In this document: positions 11,501 to 22,718 of the stretch, piece after piece
Numbering within the stretch: position 1 is the stretch's first letter
Layout: each line of letters begins with the position of its first letter
Source of the DNA: Turnera subulata
Lineage: Eukaryota; Streptophyta; Magnoliopsida; Malpighiales; Passifloraceae
DNA: 64,000 nt
Assembly: GCA_028386065.3 (NCBI GenBank)
Contig: JAKUCV010001928.1
Location: 23,119 to 87,118, forward strand
Direction: 5' to 3'
Translations under genes and position numbers: made by a program
Notes under the pieces: model-generated
The model's input: the letters and a program-made list of their open reading frames with translations, nothing else
What the model was told of the DNA's origin: nothing
Databases searched by the model: none

Positions 11501-12318
11501 GAGTCCTGAAAATAGTTCAAAAATTCAAAGTGGGATTGGAGAAGAAGCAGAACCTACTCTACTCTGGAGTGGATTGTATATACAGGAGTTGACAATGGCA
11601 AGTCTCTCATCCTGATTCTCTAATCATAGATTTGTTTTCCATTACCTTTGTATTTAACGTGTTATCTGTTCTGTGGCAAGTTATTTGTTTTCCATTACCT
11701 TTTATTTGCTTGTGATCTTCAAGTCTATTCTAAAGTCTTTATGTGGATTTTGAATTGCAAGCATCTGGAAAAGGGTTTCCTGTTATCAGGGAAAATCACT
11801 AGTGGGCTCCATTTGACTTTGAGGTCATTTTGTTATATTTCAGGGTGAGTTTGATTCCATTACCTCCACTCCGTCACCTGATGGAAAACTGAACTACAAT
11901 GACATTTTAGACACTGCCGTGAAGGTACTTCGTCTTGTATTTATATGTTGCTGTTATCACATATATTTTGTTCTATTTCCATGAGTAGGTTCTCTCTGTT
12001 ATGCTCTATTCATAGGAAGAGAGGAAACGAGTTTGGCTGAACAACCATGTGCACCCTGTTACGGGATTAAAACATAACATAAAAGTAGTATATCTTTCAT
12101 AATTCCGTAATCTCATCTTGCATTCTGCACATGGCCTTTTAGTGTGCATTATCTACTAGTAAATACCCATTTTATTTTGTACTGATAAGAAATTTGGTAC
12201 TTTCTCCTCTGCCCTACAGCATTTTCAGAGTATGTATCCGGACCAAGAATTTTTTCCAGAGACAGAACCTGAGAATTCGGAAGATGATAGCGGGCTCACT
12301 TTGGAATTGGAGACTTAA
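8576..12318 (+). CDS. REP: Rab escort protein (REP), GDI/CHM family
   Basis: Nine exons: 8576-9297, 9416-9538, 9683-9782, 10243-10281, 10371-10614, 10708-10783, 11402-11597, 11844-11924, 12220-12318. All phases join without a stop, giving 559 residues, close to the Arabidopsis REP length. The start is ATG 8576 (MSDGLPPYPPIDP); sequence upstream in frame has only a TTG. The N-terminus carries the GDI-type dinucleotide-fold motif FDLIVIGTGLPES. Later landmarks are FKNAAGALIYPIYGQGELPQ and IILYAIAMADYDQE. An insert near residues 198-212 is nine Glu from a GAA run. Family role: presents newly made Rab GTPases to geranylgeranyl transferase II in the cytosol and delivers them to membranes. Intron 7 appears to use a GC donor (ATG|GCAAGT). 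Confidence 0.93.
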
Positions 12319-13932
12319 TAGCCATTTTGCTTGGGTAGTTTGCCTATAGCACTGGTTCTGCCTATTATCCTTTGCCCTACTGATGCATTCGTCTAAGGAT
12401 TTTGGATAATCATCTGTGCAGTGGAAAAGTCTGCGCTGAAGCATTACACTCCATTTTCCATCCTGGAACTGTTTGAAAGTTACAAAGTTGGAAAACTACA
12501 TCCCTGTATCCTGCATATACATTATGAACTAGGTTCGGTGTAAATTAGAAATGATCATCTGTGGTTGGGATTAGTTTTTGGACATCCCTTTGATTGGACG
12601 GATGAACTATTTACTGCTAGCAAAGTATAATATTTAATCCCTCCAATTGCCTTGGTTCTTTCGTTCTTCTAATCCTTGCTTGTCTCGTTGCCTTCTACTC
12701 TGTTGTTGTTTGCAAACGAAGTTGGGCCACTAAACTGGACATGGTAGAAGCTAATGTAGCCCATGGGCTTGGACAGTGGATTCCGAAACCCAAAAAGTGA
12801 CCTATACAATAGGGGGGTACCTCTAACGTCGCTTCAGTCCTTGACAAGATAATGAAAAGACGCTTTAGAACATCCAACCAAAAGTCCGTCAAATTTCCAA
12901 CAATTTCAACGGTCCAATCTCGTCAACCGAGGCAGTCCAATGGCACACCTGTTAATTACCCCCGAAAACCAAGGTCGGAAATCTTATCTACCCTTAACTT
13001 ACTCTTGCCACTTCTCAAACATGCGACCAAGGAATCATCGGCGAGGCTTTCGTGGGAACAAATCGCAACTTCGTTTTCTACCCAAAATACCCCTGCCCTC
13101 CTCTACAAGAAATCCCCGTATCTGCAGGGCATTGAATTTTACTTACTCCTCCCAGTAAAGTACTAACTTTGAAGTGGGATTGTGGGGTCCGCTGGTCAAA
13201 TTAGGAAAAACCCCACGGGTGGGGCCCGCTTAGGAGACGTGTCTCGAGCTACGAGACAAAATGCAGACCTCGGATTCTTACCTCACCATAAAAATGCTCC
13301 CCAAACTAACCGATGCCTCCTTGAGTCCTTAACTACCCTGAATTTATTCGGTTTCGATTTCAAGCAAATATGTTGTCACCCATTAACTGGTTATACATAC
13401 AATTTACAAGCATGAAACAAGAAATATGGGTTTAATGAGGATATATGGTATGATTTATTCAGGTTCGAAAAAGTTTCAGACACTGAGTGGTTGAATAGAG
13501 TTCATGATCTTTTACCTAGAGAGTTAGTGAAGGGTTAGGTTTATGGTGGAGGACTGTTGAGTAAAAAGGCAAGTTGGTTACAGAAGCGCAGGCGTCGTAA
13601 CAAAATAAAATGATGGAAATTCTTAAAAAAGGTAAAAGAGGAAAGGGCAGAGGTGCATATTTGGTAATCTAATTACTTTGCATGGAAAAAAGGAGGTGGA
13701 AAAAGTGGATTAACTGGAAAACGAAAAACAAGAAACCAATCTTTTTGTTTGGCTTTGGCTGGCATGGCACCTTTTCAAGTGAAACTCTGAACTTTTAAAA
13801 AAATATCATGCAAGCTCATTCTTCAAGACCCTGACCATTACCTCCCCCCCTCTCATTCAATTCACTCTATCTGCCCGCTGTATTTCTGTTTACTGCTTGT
13901 CTCCTAATCATGTTCTGTTCTTATTCTTGTTC
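12319..13932. other. Intergenic region, no gene recognised
   Basis: Contains the 3' end of the Rab escort gene and the upstream region of the RWP-RK gene. An ORF of 104 codons at 12852-13166 has no recognisable domain. A CCCCACGGGTGGGG palindrome lies near 13212-13225. I see no RNA gene or transposon terminus. Confidence 0.5.
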
Positions 13933-16900
13933 ATGGCTTGTCAAACTCAAGACTACTCTCCCTTGGTAGCACTGTTAGTCTTTGACAACACCAGCAACAG
14001 AGGTAGGTACTAAGTACTGCTAGCTATACCATTCTTAGTCATTGCTGTTTTTGTTGCCTTTTGGAGGACATGAGTAGATTTCCCATTTTGGGATTTTTAT
14101 TTTTTAATCCCAAAGTTTGGTTCTTTTTTGTTTTGTTGTGTTTGTTTGGTTGTTGGTTCTGTGTGGCTTCTAGAGCTGGTCAGGAGTTTGCATGTGTACC
14201 GATTGAAAGATGGAAGGGAACAGCAAGTTGAGAGGGAGTTTTTTGTTTTCTGTGGATGGTCGTCCATGTATTGAAATGGCGGCCAACCCAGTTCTCAGGT
14301 TGGGGAGAGCTCGGATTCTAAAGCTCTTTCATGGGCGAGTAATTGGTCTGTGGCGTTGCATTTTTGCCTTTCATGCCAATTCTAACCCTCCTCATTTGAG
14401 CCACATTCCTCTACTTTCAGTCTCTATCTGTATATCCCACCTTTATTCTTACTAGTTTCTTTTGGTCTAAATCAATCTGTTTCTTAATGGTCAATCTGTT
14501 CATTTGATGTTCTTAATGTGATAGATATAACGTTTTGGGAAGGGGATGCCATGGCATTTGATATCTTATGATGTTTGTGCGCATAAGTATCAACCACCTT
14601 TTGGCATGATAAATCTTCTTTCTGTGCCTTTTAGAAACGTGGAAAATTACATGTTTGTGAAAGTACCGCAATGGTAATTTTGATTGCAATGGCTTATATC
14701 CAATGGAACTCTGGTTTTATTGCTGCCATTGCTTGCTTATATCTAGTGGATATCATTCCACAGGCATGAAATAAAACTTTGGATGAATGATAATAATCAC
14801 TGTATCATACAAAAGAAGAAAAAAAGAAAAGGCATTTGCATGTTTCCTCGACAATATAATTATGAGAGGGGAGCATGTATCCTGGGCAGATTTCTTAATG
14901 CCAAGTTTTTCTTTTTCTTTGTCCTTTTCTAGAACGTGATCAGAGTTGTATTAGCTTCAACTAATACAGACTCTTGTTTTTGCTTCAACTTTATGCTTAG
15001 AGTATTGAAGTGAAAATTAGAGAAAAAGAAGCTCTCTGCTAAACATCCTGTCCTGCCCCTCTTCTTTTGTGGGCATGCGATGGTATTGATTTTGCTTGTG
15101 GCTTACCAGGGATTGGAATCTTGAAAGATTTATTCTCCTCTGGGTGCGTCATATGTTCTTAATTAGTTTCACATCCCTCAAAGTTCAATTTTCCAATAAT
15201 CTCCTCCCTGTTTTTCTTTGGTGATCAAGTTAATTTCTTTGGGTACACTTCCTACTTATGCATGTAAGTGCCAGATGAAAAATGCTAAAACTAATCTAAT
15301 CAGTGCTGGACTGCTGAACCGTTGATAAAGATTGTTTGAACTAACCCGCCCTTTGTAGTACTGCATGTATTGAACTATTTCAGTACTACTTTTGGACATG
15401 ATGAAATGTGGCCTTGTCTGACAATATACTGCATTGCATGCTCATGCTAGACTACTCCTGACCAGCTGTGAGTTTCTTTGTTCTTCAAGATTGTCTTTGC
15501 CATTACTTTATGTAATTTAACAGTTAAGGACACAACAATACTTGCAACATATGGCATATACCATATAGGAGTTCGAGTAAGTAATCTAATCACTTTGCGC
15601 TCTAATTTCTGTGCTCAGAAATCCAAAGCTGAAGTCCATCCCAACACTAGTCAAAGATCTCCATTTGATTTTCAAGTTGAGCGGCAGAATGGAAGATGAG
15701 GAGCCTTCAAAATTTTCAACCAAAAGAATATGTGAAGAGCACAAAGATGACTGTCATCGATCAAAGAAAAACGTGACTGTATTGGACCAGGATCTAAACT
15801 GTCTTCCTTATTCCATTGCTACATCTGAACCATCCAAAAGTGAAGAAAATGAACAAAGTGCAGCAGGTCTTTTTCTTTTAAGAGCTTATTATTAAAAGAA
15901 AATTATGCATGTTAGATTGTCAGTCTAGAAATGGTTTCTTTCTGTTCTTAGTTTGTGATATCTTATGTTAGTTGCTATGAAAAAAGAAAGACCTGATGAG
16001 AACACCAAACCCCAAGTAATTTGAAACGGGAATGCATCCTTGTTGGACTGAGAAATTTTCAAATCAACTATTGAGGCCTGATGAGTTTCAAATATTTTTT
16101 GTGATTGATTTCCATGCCAGATGGACTGGAAAAACTTGCAGATGTTGTTGTCACCCAGAAGAAGAAAAGAGCAGCGGCTGAAGACATAGCTAGAATTGCT
16201 TTAGAAGATCTTGCCAAATACTTCGACCTTCCAATTGTGGAGGCATCAAAAAATTTAAAAGTGGGACTTACAGTACTGAAGAAGAAGTGCCGGGAATTGG
16301 GTATTCCACGCTGGCCACACAGGAAGATCAAATCCCTTGACAGCCTTATCCGTAATCTCCAGGTCTTTCCTTTGTTTCCTCTCTCAGCATATTGAATTTC
16401 TTTTGTTCAACATTCTAGAGTAGCTATGGTATCTTAAACTGGTTTTATATGCTGAAGGTAGTGCATATTTTTTTTCGTTTTACCATATGGTGGTGAATAA
16501 CATGCCGTTGATTTATGGCATAGCATTAATCACGTAGTGTCTTGCTGAACTATGAGACATTGATATTGCTATCTGGATAGGATTATCATAATAATACCAT
16601 AACGGGACTGAATGTTCTCTGTGAATTTTGCCAGCTATGTAGTTCACTGACTGAATGTTCTTTGTGAATTTTCCTAATTGCTACACATGCATTAAACCAG
16701 CTAATCATCCAACTTGAACTTTGCAACTTTATGTTTACCCCTGATAGAAATATGCAGCACAATGCATCGATACCATAAAATGTCATAACCTGTAGATGCA
16801 TTCATATGAGGGAGCACACATAAATGCAATTTTGCTGATATAAGTAGTGTCTATAGGAAGAGGCGAAAAGGCAAAAACAAGAGAGTGTGGATGCTGCCTT

Positions 16901-17075
16901 GGCCGTGGCAAGGAGGACAAGAATGTTAGAGAGGGAAAAGGAGAATATTGAAAGAAGGCCATCCATGGAAATACAAAGTGAGACCAAGAGATTCAGACAA
17001 GACGTTTTCAAGAGAAGGCACAGAGCTCGCGCTCTAGGAAGCCAAAGCCTATGTCCGTCCAGTCCTGAGAACTGA
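13933..17075 (+). CDS. RWP-RK domain protein, RKD5-like; exon 2 frame disturbed
   Basis: Exon 1 is 13933-14002 (MACQTQDYSPLVALLVFDN), exon 2 starts 14174, exon 3 ends 15866, exon 4 is 16121-16362 and exon 5 is 16857-17075. Exon 4 holds the RWP-RK domain, with KYFDLPIVEASKNLKVGLT followed by the signature RWPHRKIKSLDSL; exon 5 opens with a basic coiled-coil helix. Exon 2 begins in frame as HVYRLKDGREQQVEREFFVF, but the conserved continuation (SVDGRPCIEM to GLWRCIFAFH) lies in the next frame, so an indel near the T-run 14239-14249 is implied. The exon 2/exon 3 join (about 14429 to 15619) is also out of phase in my reading. Family role: nuclear transcription factor, RKDs being linked to gametophyte and egg-cell programmes. 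Either a sequence error or a decaying gene. Confidence 0.75.
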
Positions 17076-17161
17076 AAAACATATGGATTTCCAGAACAAG
17101 AATTGCTCTTTTGAGGCTTTGAGAGCCATTAGATTGTCAAGTACACAGTCCTTGTAATGCC

Positions 17162-17233
17162 ATCAAATCAGTTTTTGGATTTTCGATGTGATCATGTATC
17201 AAATCAGTTTTTGGATTTTCGATGTGATCATGT
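17162..17233 (+). repeat. Perfect 36-bp tandem duplication downstream of the RWP-RK gene
   Basis: Two adjacent identical 36-base units at 17162-17197 and 17198-17233, each starting ATCAAATCAG and ending TGATCATGT. They lie in the likely 3' UTR, about 90 bases after the stop codon at 17073-17075. Confidence 0.9.
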
Positions 17234-17604
17234 TGTAATGCCGTCAGATCTGGCTTTCCTTTTTGGCATTTTGGAGAAGCTTAACTGGGTTATGAATGTT
17301 TTGTTGATGTGTACTGGGCTATGGACCTATGCTATGGTACTGAACAAGAACTGTGTAGAGTTGAAACTGGAGTAACATATCAAACCATATTGAATTTTAG
17401 CACAACCCATAAAGTGAAGTTTTTTTCTTTTGGGTCTTATCTTTTTTTTTTTTTTTTTTTTTTTTTGAGAATCAAAGTCAATTTCATTGAAAGAACTGAC
17501 TAGAGTAGACTCTAGTGATACAGATAGCAAAGCTGCTATACATACAACAACATATCAAGAAGTAGATATCAAAGTATCTGCTACAAGATTAATTCTGCTA
17601 AAAC

Positions 17605-20600
17605 TTAAGTAGGGAGTCTAATTCCCCAAAATACACAAAGTGACTTAATGTCTGAGGGAAGATTATAGCTCTTTAGAGTTTGCATACTACAAAATCTCAA
17701 TCTGAGGTCTGAAGTAATATCAGCTAGGACCCCTGCAGGTGAGCGATAGCAATTTGTAAAAAATCTTCGATTTCTTTCTCTCCAAATATGATAGATGCAC
17801 GCATTCCATGCAAGACGCAAAATCATAGACTGAATTCCTTTCTTCTGTAGTTGAGAGATAGCCCATGGAAATTCTGCACTCCAACTGCTGACAGATTTCG
17901 TAATAAGACAGTAAGAGAGGAGAGTGGACCAGATCTCAGTAGAGAAAGAACACTCAAAGAACAAGTGATCACGAGACTCTGGAACCTGTGAGCAGAGAAG
18001 ACAGGAAGAGTCAGAGGTAACTCCCCATGCTCTCAATCTGTCCCGGGTGCTAAGGCGATTGAGGATAGCAAGCCATCCTATAAAACTATGCTTTGGAATA
18101 AAATACGAAGACCATAAGAGCTTGAACCAAGGCACTCGAGTCTTCCTGTGGCGAATTAAATCCCAAGCACTCTTAACGGAAAAAACTCCAGAAGCAGTTA
18201 AAGACCATTGCAATTGGTCAGGGGATAAAGAGGGCAGAATATTAGAAACAGCTTCAGCCTGCAGCTGTGTGATTAGTGGAAGGCGGGAGGAAGGCCAAGA
18301 CCATGCGCCATTTACTATCAAAGTACTCACAAGTGCATGCAAAGGAATCTTAGAACCTGAGATCAGTTGAGCTGAAAGTAGAGTTTGCAAGTTTCCACGT
18401 GGGTGCCAGGTGTCCCACCAAACATAGGTATTCTCTCCATTACCAATCACATGAGAGATTACAGAGGAGAAGAGATGCCTTAGCTTGAGAATTTTCCGGA
18501 AGCTCCAGGAACAGTCAGGTGGAATCAATAAGCTCCAAAGACTTCTGTTTTTGAGAATGTAAGTGTGCACCCAAGCCACCCAGAGGGAGCCGGCTTTGAG
18601 TAGCAGATGCCATATATTCCTGGAAATACATGCAGCATTCCATTCTTTAAGCTTCTTTATGCCTAACCCGCCTTCTTGCTTAGGGAGTGAAAGATCAGCC
18701 CAAGAGACTTTTGCTTTATGGGCATTAGTAGTTCCTGAAGACCAAAGGAAAGCAGAACATTTCTGCTCAATATGTGAGAGTACTTTGGAAGGCAAAATGA
18801 AGACATTAGCCCAATAGTTTTGAATGCTGAACAGGACTGAAATTACGAGCTGCAATCTGCCAGCAAATGTCAAGAATTTAACGTTCCAGGATTGGATTCT
18901 GGCCAATATTTTATCAATAAGAGGTCTACAATGGTGGAAGGACAGCTTGCCCGAAATTAATGGTACTCCAAGATATCGAACCGGAAGAGAACCATGAGAG
19001 AAACCACTAATATTAAGGAATGAAGAAATTTGCTCTTCCGAAACTCCTGTAAAGAAGACTTCACTTTTCATAGGATTAAACTGCAGGCCTGATAAGTGAT
19101 AAAAATCCTTCAGCAGCCGAGTAAGAGCAGTGGCAGCTTGTATGCTACCATCTGAGAATATCATCAAATCGTCTGCAAAGCAGAGATGAGAGATGGGAAT
19201 GCGTGAACATTTGGGATGATATGGAAATTCAGATGCTGCAGCAGCCTTGTTGATCATGCAAGACAAAACCTCCATAGAAATTACAAAAAGGTAGGGAGAA
19301 AGAGGATCTCCCTGCCTCATGCCTTTTCCACCCCCAAAAAAACCACAAAGAGAACCATTGATTGAGACAGAGAACATCGCAGTAGTGAGACAGACCCGAA
19401 TCCAATTGATAAATCTCTCTGGGAAACCCATGGCAGCAAGAACAGTGAATAAAAAATCCCAGTCTACCGAATCAAAAGCCTTGGTTAAGTCTATTTTCAT
19501 GGTACATCGACTTGATAGGCCCTGGCGATGATAATTGTGCACCAACTCGTGAGCAAGAAGAATGTTGTCAACAATTCTTCTGCCCGGAATAAAAGCAGTT
19601 TGGTTACTGCTAATCAAAGAAGGAAGACATTTTTGAAGGCGGGTTGCAAGAATCTTGGAGATGCATTTATATAGAGTGGAGCAGCAAGCTATAGGACGAT
19701 ATTCTGTGATCTTTTTAGGGTTAGGTACCTTGGGAATAAGACTAATAATGGTGGAATTAATCCCTTTGAGTAATTTCCCAGAAGTGAAAAACTCTTGCAC
19801 TGCAGCAATAACATCAGTGCCAATGATATCCCAAGTAGTAGTGAAGAATTCAGCCGTGTAACCGTCTGGGCCAGGAGCCTTATTCCTCCCGAGGGCAAAC
19901 ATAGCACTCTTGACCTCGGCTGGAGTTACATCAGCAATAAGAGATGAAGCTTGAGAATCAGTGATGGTATGCTGAAGAAGTGATTGGAAATAAGCAACAG
20001 AAGTAGGTGCGACAGCAGAATTCTTTTGTCCCAAAAAAGAAGAAAAGTGTTGAACAATGTGCTCCTCAAGTTGCAAAGAATCAGTGAGCAGTGAGCCTGA
20101 AGGTGCCATTAAGGACCTGATTATATTTCTAGACCGCCTAGCCTTAACAGCATTATGAAAAAATCTCGTGTTGGAATCGCCACAAGAAAGCCACGAGATA
20201 CGAGACCTTTGTCGCATAAAGGACTCCTCTGCCAATTTGAGTTCTGAAAGGTGCTGTGCAAGACAACGTTCAGTAGATAGTAAATCAGGATGGACAGCCT
20301 GACCTGATAAAATTTGAATTTGGACAGAGGCTAATTCTTGCTCAACCATGGAGATTTTCTGCGATAATTCACCAAAATTCTGACGATGCAGCTGCTTAAG
20401 CTCAAGTTTCAGTCGCTTCAATCTTTGCCATAGTTTGAACATGGCGAATCCCTCAACCGGGGTGGACCAAACAGAGGTAACAATAGAAGTAAAGGAAGGG
20501 TGAGAAAGCCAATAATTGCAGAATTTGAAGGGTTTTGGGCCAGAAGAAATAGAGATTTGCGTAGTAAGAAGCATGGGGCAATGGTCAGAAACCCCTGGGC

Positions 20601-21261
20601 TTAAAAATTCAACTACACTATCAGGGAAAAAAGAATACCATTCAGCATTCGTTAGTAGGCGATCAAGTTTCCTGAAGATTGGGTTCTCAATTTGGTGATT
20701 GGACCAAGTAAAGAAAGGACCGGAAAAAGGGTGGTCAAAAAGGCCATTAGAATGTAAGCAACATGCAAATTGGGAAATATCATTTACCATGTGGGAAGTA
20801 GAGGAGCTAGACTCAGCTGGCCTTAGCACCACGTTGAAATCCCCAAGTAAACACCATGGCATAGATCCAATTATACGGGCAAAAGAAGAAATACTGGGAT
20901 ACAAGACTAAAGCACGAGCAGAGGCTGAATTAGCACCGTAGATGAAGGAAACAAAATAAGAGAGGTGCTCACTAGGACAAGCAACAGAACAGTGGATTGC
21001 CTGATCATTGCTATCAACAACAGTGATGTCGACTTTTTCAGACCAAAGTAGCCAAATACGACCCAGTCTGGCATGATGATAGTTATTGGTGAAACTCCAA
21101 GAAGGAAGAAAATTGCGCCGAATCTCTGATGAGTGAGATGAGATAATTTTGGTTTCCACAAGACAAATGACATCAAGAGATAACTTGAGTAAGCGAGTTA
21201 AGATACTCTTCCGCTTATTGGGGTCATTTAGACCCCTAACATTCCATAGCAAACACCGCAT
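17605..21261 (-). CDS. LINE ORF2: endonuclease / reverse transcriptase
   Basis: 1218 residues without a stop. The N-terminal apurinic-type endonuclease starts MRCLLWNVRGLN and shows the metal/catalytic motifs VETK, LLGDFNVV and SDHCPMLL. The central reverse transcriptase shows EYRPIACCSTLYKCISKIL, DLTKAFDSVDWDFL, MRQGDPLSPYLF and the catalytic FADD. The C-terminus carries a plant zf-RVT domain (VPWFKLLWSSYFIPKHSF, then a CLLCSQ-type zinc site with DHLFFECSFS). No RNase H domain is visible. The ATG at 21261 shares its A with the ORF1 stop codon (TAATG), which suggests reinitiation. Role: target-primed reverse transcription of the element's own RNA. Confidence 0.95.
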   Translation of the reverse strand: MRCLLWNVRGLNDPNKRKSILTRLLKLSLDVICLVETKIISSHSSEIRRNFLPSWSFTNNYHHARLGRIWLLWSEKVDITVVDSNDQAIHCSVACPSEHLSYFVSFIYGANSASARALVLYPSISSFARIIGSMPWCLLGDFNVVLRPAESSSSTSHMVNDISQFACCLHSNGLFDHPFSGPFFTWSNHQIENPIFRKLDRLLTNAEWYSFFPDSVVEFLSPGVSDHCPMLLTTQISISSGPKPFKFCNYWLSHPSFTSIVTSVWSTPVEGFAMFKLWQRLKRLKLELKQLHRQNFGELSQKISMVEQELASVQIQILSGQAVHPDLLSTERCLAQHLSELKLAEESFMRQRSRISWLSCGDSNTRFFHNAVKARRSRNIIRSLMAPSGSLLTDSLQLEEHIVQHFSSFLGQKNSAVAPTSVAYFQSLLQHTITDSQASSLIADVTPAEVKSAMFALGRNKAPGPDGYTAEFFTTTWDIIGTDVIAAVQEFFTSGKLLKGINSTIISLIPKVPNPKKITEYRPIACCSTLYKCISKILATRLQKCLPSLISSNQTAFIPGRRIVDNILLAHELVHNYHRQGLSSRCTMKIDLTKAFDSVDWDFLFTVLAAMGFPERFINWIRVCLTTAMFSVSINGSLCGFFGGGKGMRQGDPLSPYLFVISMEVLSCMINKAAAASEFPYHPKCSRIPISHLCFADDLMIFSDGSIQAATALTRLLKDFYHLSGLQFNPMKSEVFFTGVSEEQISSFLNISGFSHGSLPVRYLGVPLISGKLSFHHCRPLIDKILARIQSWNVKFLTFAGRLQLVISVLFSIQNYWANVFILPSKVLSHIEQKCSAFLWSSGTTNAHKAKVSWADLSLPKQEGGLGIKKLKEWNAACISRNIWHLLLKAGSLWVAWVHTYILKNRSLWSLLIPPDCSWSFRKILKLRHLFSSVISHVIGNGENTYVWWDTWHPRGNLQTLLSAQLISGSKIPLHALVSTLIVNGAWSWPSSRLPLITQLQAEAVSNILPSLSPDQLQWSLTASGVFSVKSAWDLIRHRKTRVPWFKLLWSSYFIPKHSFIGWLAILNRLSTRDRLRAWGVTSDSSCLLCSQVPESRDHLFFECSFSTEIWSTLLSYCLITKSVSSWSAEFPWAISQLQKKGIQSMILRLAWNACIYHIWRERNRRFFTNCYRSPAGVLADITSDLRLRFCSMQTLKSYNLPSDIKSLCVFWGIRLPT

Positions 21262-22718
21262 TATGGAGGCATTGAAGAAGCAACAATATCCCCCTTCGGG
21301 GAAACTTGGACAGGCTTTGGTTTCCTTGGTTTTCCACGCTTAGCCTTATTACCTGGTGCAATTTTTTGAACAATTTCTGCAACACCTGCAGCAGCAGCCC
21401 TGGTCTTCTTGGGACTACCTACCACTGGAGCTTTGGGAGTGGATACTTTGGAAGAAGGCTCAACAGTATCATAGGTACTCTGAGAAGCATCATGATCTGC
21501 CTTACTACTCAAAGGCTGAGCAACAACAGAATGCGAGGTCTTCGGGACAGTAACAGATACATTTGCTACCTTTGCAGGACTAAAATGGGCATGCTCCTCT
21601 GATTGCGAACCATTTTGAACTGGGACAATTGGAGCTATACAATCAACAGGTGCAGTGGTGGAAGATGGCTGCTGAACGGGTTTAGAGTTCATAGGCATTT
21701 TATCAACAGTAGTAGCTTTAGGAACCCATTGAACAGCAGGGCGCTTCTTGTTAAGACAAGCAAGCTGATGATGCCCCCATTGATTGCATAAAACACAGTG
21801 TGGAGGCTTCCAAGAATAGGAGACATTAATCGAACGCAATTCACCATCAATGTTAGCAAGCAATTTGGGCAGTAAAGGCTTAGCAAAATCAACTTCAATA
21901 CAAACATTAATGCAATCAGACTTAAGCAACTTTGAGCAGTCTTGATCCATATGAAGGGGCTTACCTATAGCACTGGCTAGGTAACTCAAGCCTTCACGAG
22001 TAGATAATTCCAGAGGAACATCGCTGAGCTTCACCCAAACAGGTAGAACAGAGGAGGACACATCCAATTTCTGAAGCTTAGGATCCCACAATCGAAGAAT
22101 CAAAGGGATTCCATTGACATGCCAAGGGCCACCAGACAAAGCACGTGACAAGGAAGTTTCAGTAGGAAACTGGAAAAGGAATAATCCATCACGATAAGAA
22201 GCCACAGAAACAACACCATCACGCCCCCACAACTTGTTTGCAATAGCATGAATGAATCCATGTTTAGGCGCAGGGCCAAGAAATTGTCCCACAAGACACA
22301 AAGAGAACTTCTTACGACCCGCAGCAACTATGTTGGGAGGAATTTGAAGAACCGAGGTTCCAGCTTCAAGAACAGATGGAATAAAATCCAAAATCTGACG
22401 AGAAGAAGAATTACCTGCTTTAACCATATCAGCCCAAGATGAAGTTGCGTTCGGCACAGGGGCGGGTGAGTGCAGCCCAGCGAGGCTAGGAGCAAGCAGA
22501 GGAGCAGATTCCCCAGGCAGAGAAACAGAATCCCCAGGCAGAGACGAATCAGAAACCCTAGAATTGAGAGTGACGGCAACTACACTTTTTCCTTTGATCA
22601 CCCGAGAATTAGAAGCCAACAGTCGATCAATGGAGCTGAGGTCTAATACCAGATCAGATTTATCACAAACGAGCCCATGAGAATCCAGCATAGAACCAGA
22701 ACATTCGCCGATTGCCAT
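21261..22718 (-). CDS. LINE ORF1: DUF4283 / zinc-knuckle nucleic-acid-binding protein
   Basis: 485 residues if it starts at ATG 22718 (MAIGECSGSMLDSH). An ATG further upstream at 22823 is in frame, but it lies beyond the 5' end of the element, across the target-site duplication, so I reject it as the native start. The middle is a DUF4283 domain (FSLCLVGQFLGPAPKHGF to LWDPKLQKLD). It is followed by the zinc knuckle CVLCNQWGHHQLAC, spacing C-X2-C-X4-H-X4-C. The tail is Lys/Pro-rich and basic (KRGKPRKPKPVQVSPKGD). Family role: binding element RNA in the ribonucleoprotein particle. Confidence 0.9.
   Translation of the reverse strand: MAIGECSGSMLDSHGLVCDKSDLVLDLSSIDRLLASNSRVIKGKSVVAVTLNSRVSDSSLPGDSVSLPGESAPLLAPSLAGLHSPAPVPNATSSWADMVKAGNSSSRQILDFIPSVLEAGTSVLQIPPNIVAAGRKKFSLCLVGQFLGPAPKHGFIHAIANKLWGRDGVVSVASYRDGLFLFQFPTETSLSRALSGGPWHVNGIPLILRLWDPKLQKLDVSSSVLPVWVKLSDVPLELSTREGLSYLASAIGKPLHMDQDCSKLLKSDCINVCIEVDFAKPLLPKLLANIDGELRSINVSYSWKPPHCVLCNQWGHHQLACLNKKRPAVQWVPKATTVDKMPMNSKPVQQPSSTTAPVDCIAPIVPVQNGSQSEEHAHFSPAKVANVSVTVPKTSHSVVAQPLSSKADHDASQSTYDTVEPSSKVSTPKAPVVGSPKKTRAAAAGVAEIVQKIAPGNKAKRGKPRKPKPVQVSPKGDIVASSMPP

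Noticed and set aside
12852..13166. 104-codon ORF on the plus strand
   Set aside because: No domain, no splice context, overlapping alternative frame of similar length; probably chance.
18047..21553. Plus-strand ORFs across the LINE
   Set aside because: Antisense shadows of ORF1 and ORF2.
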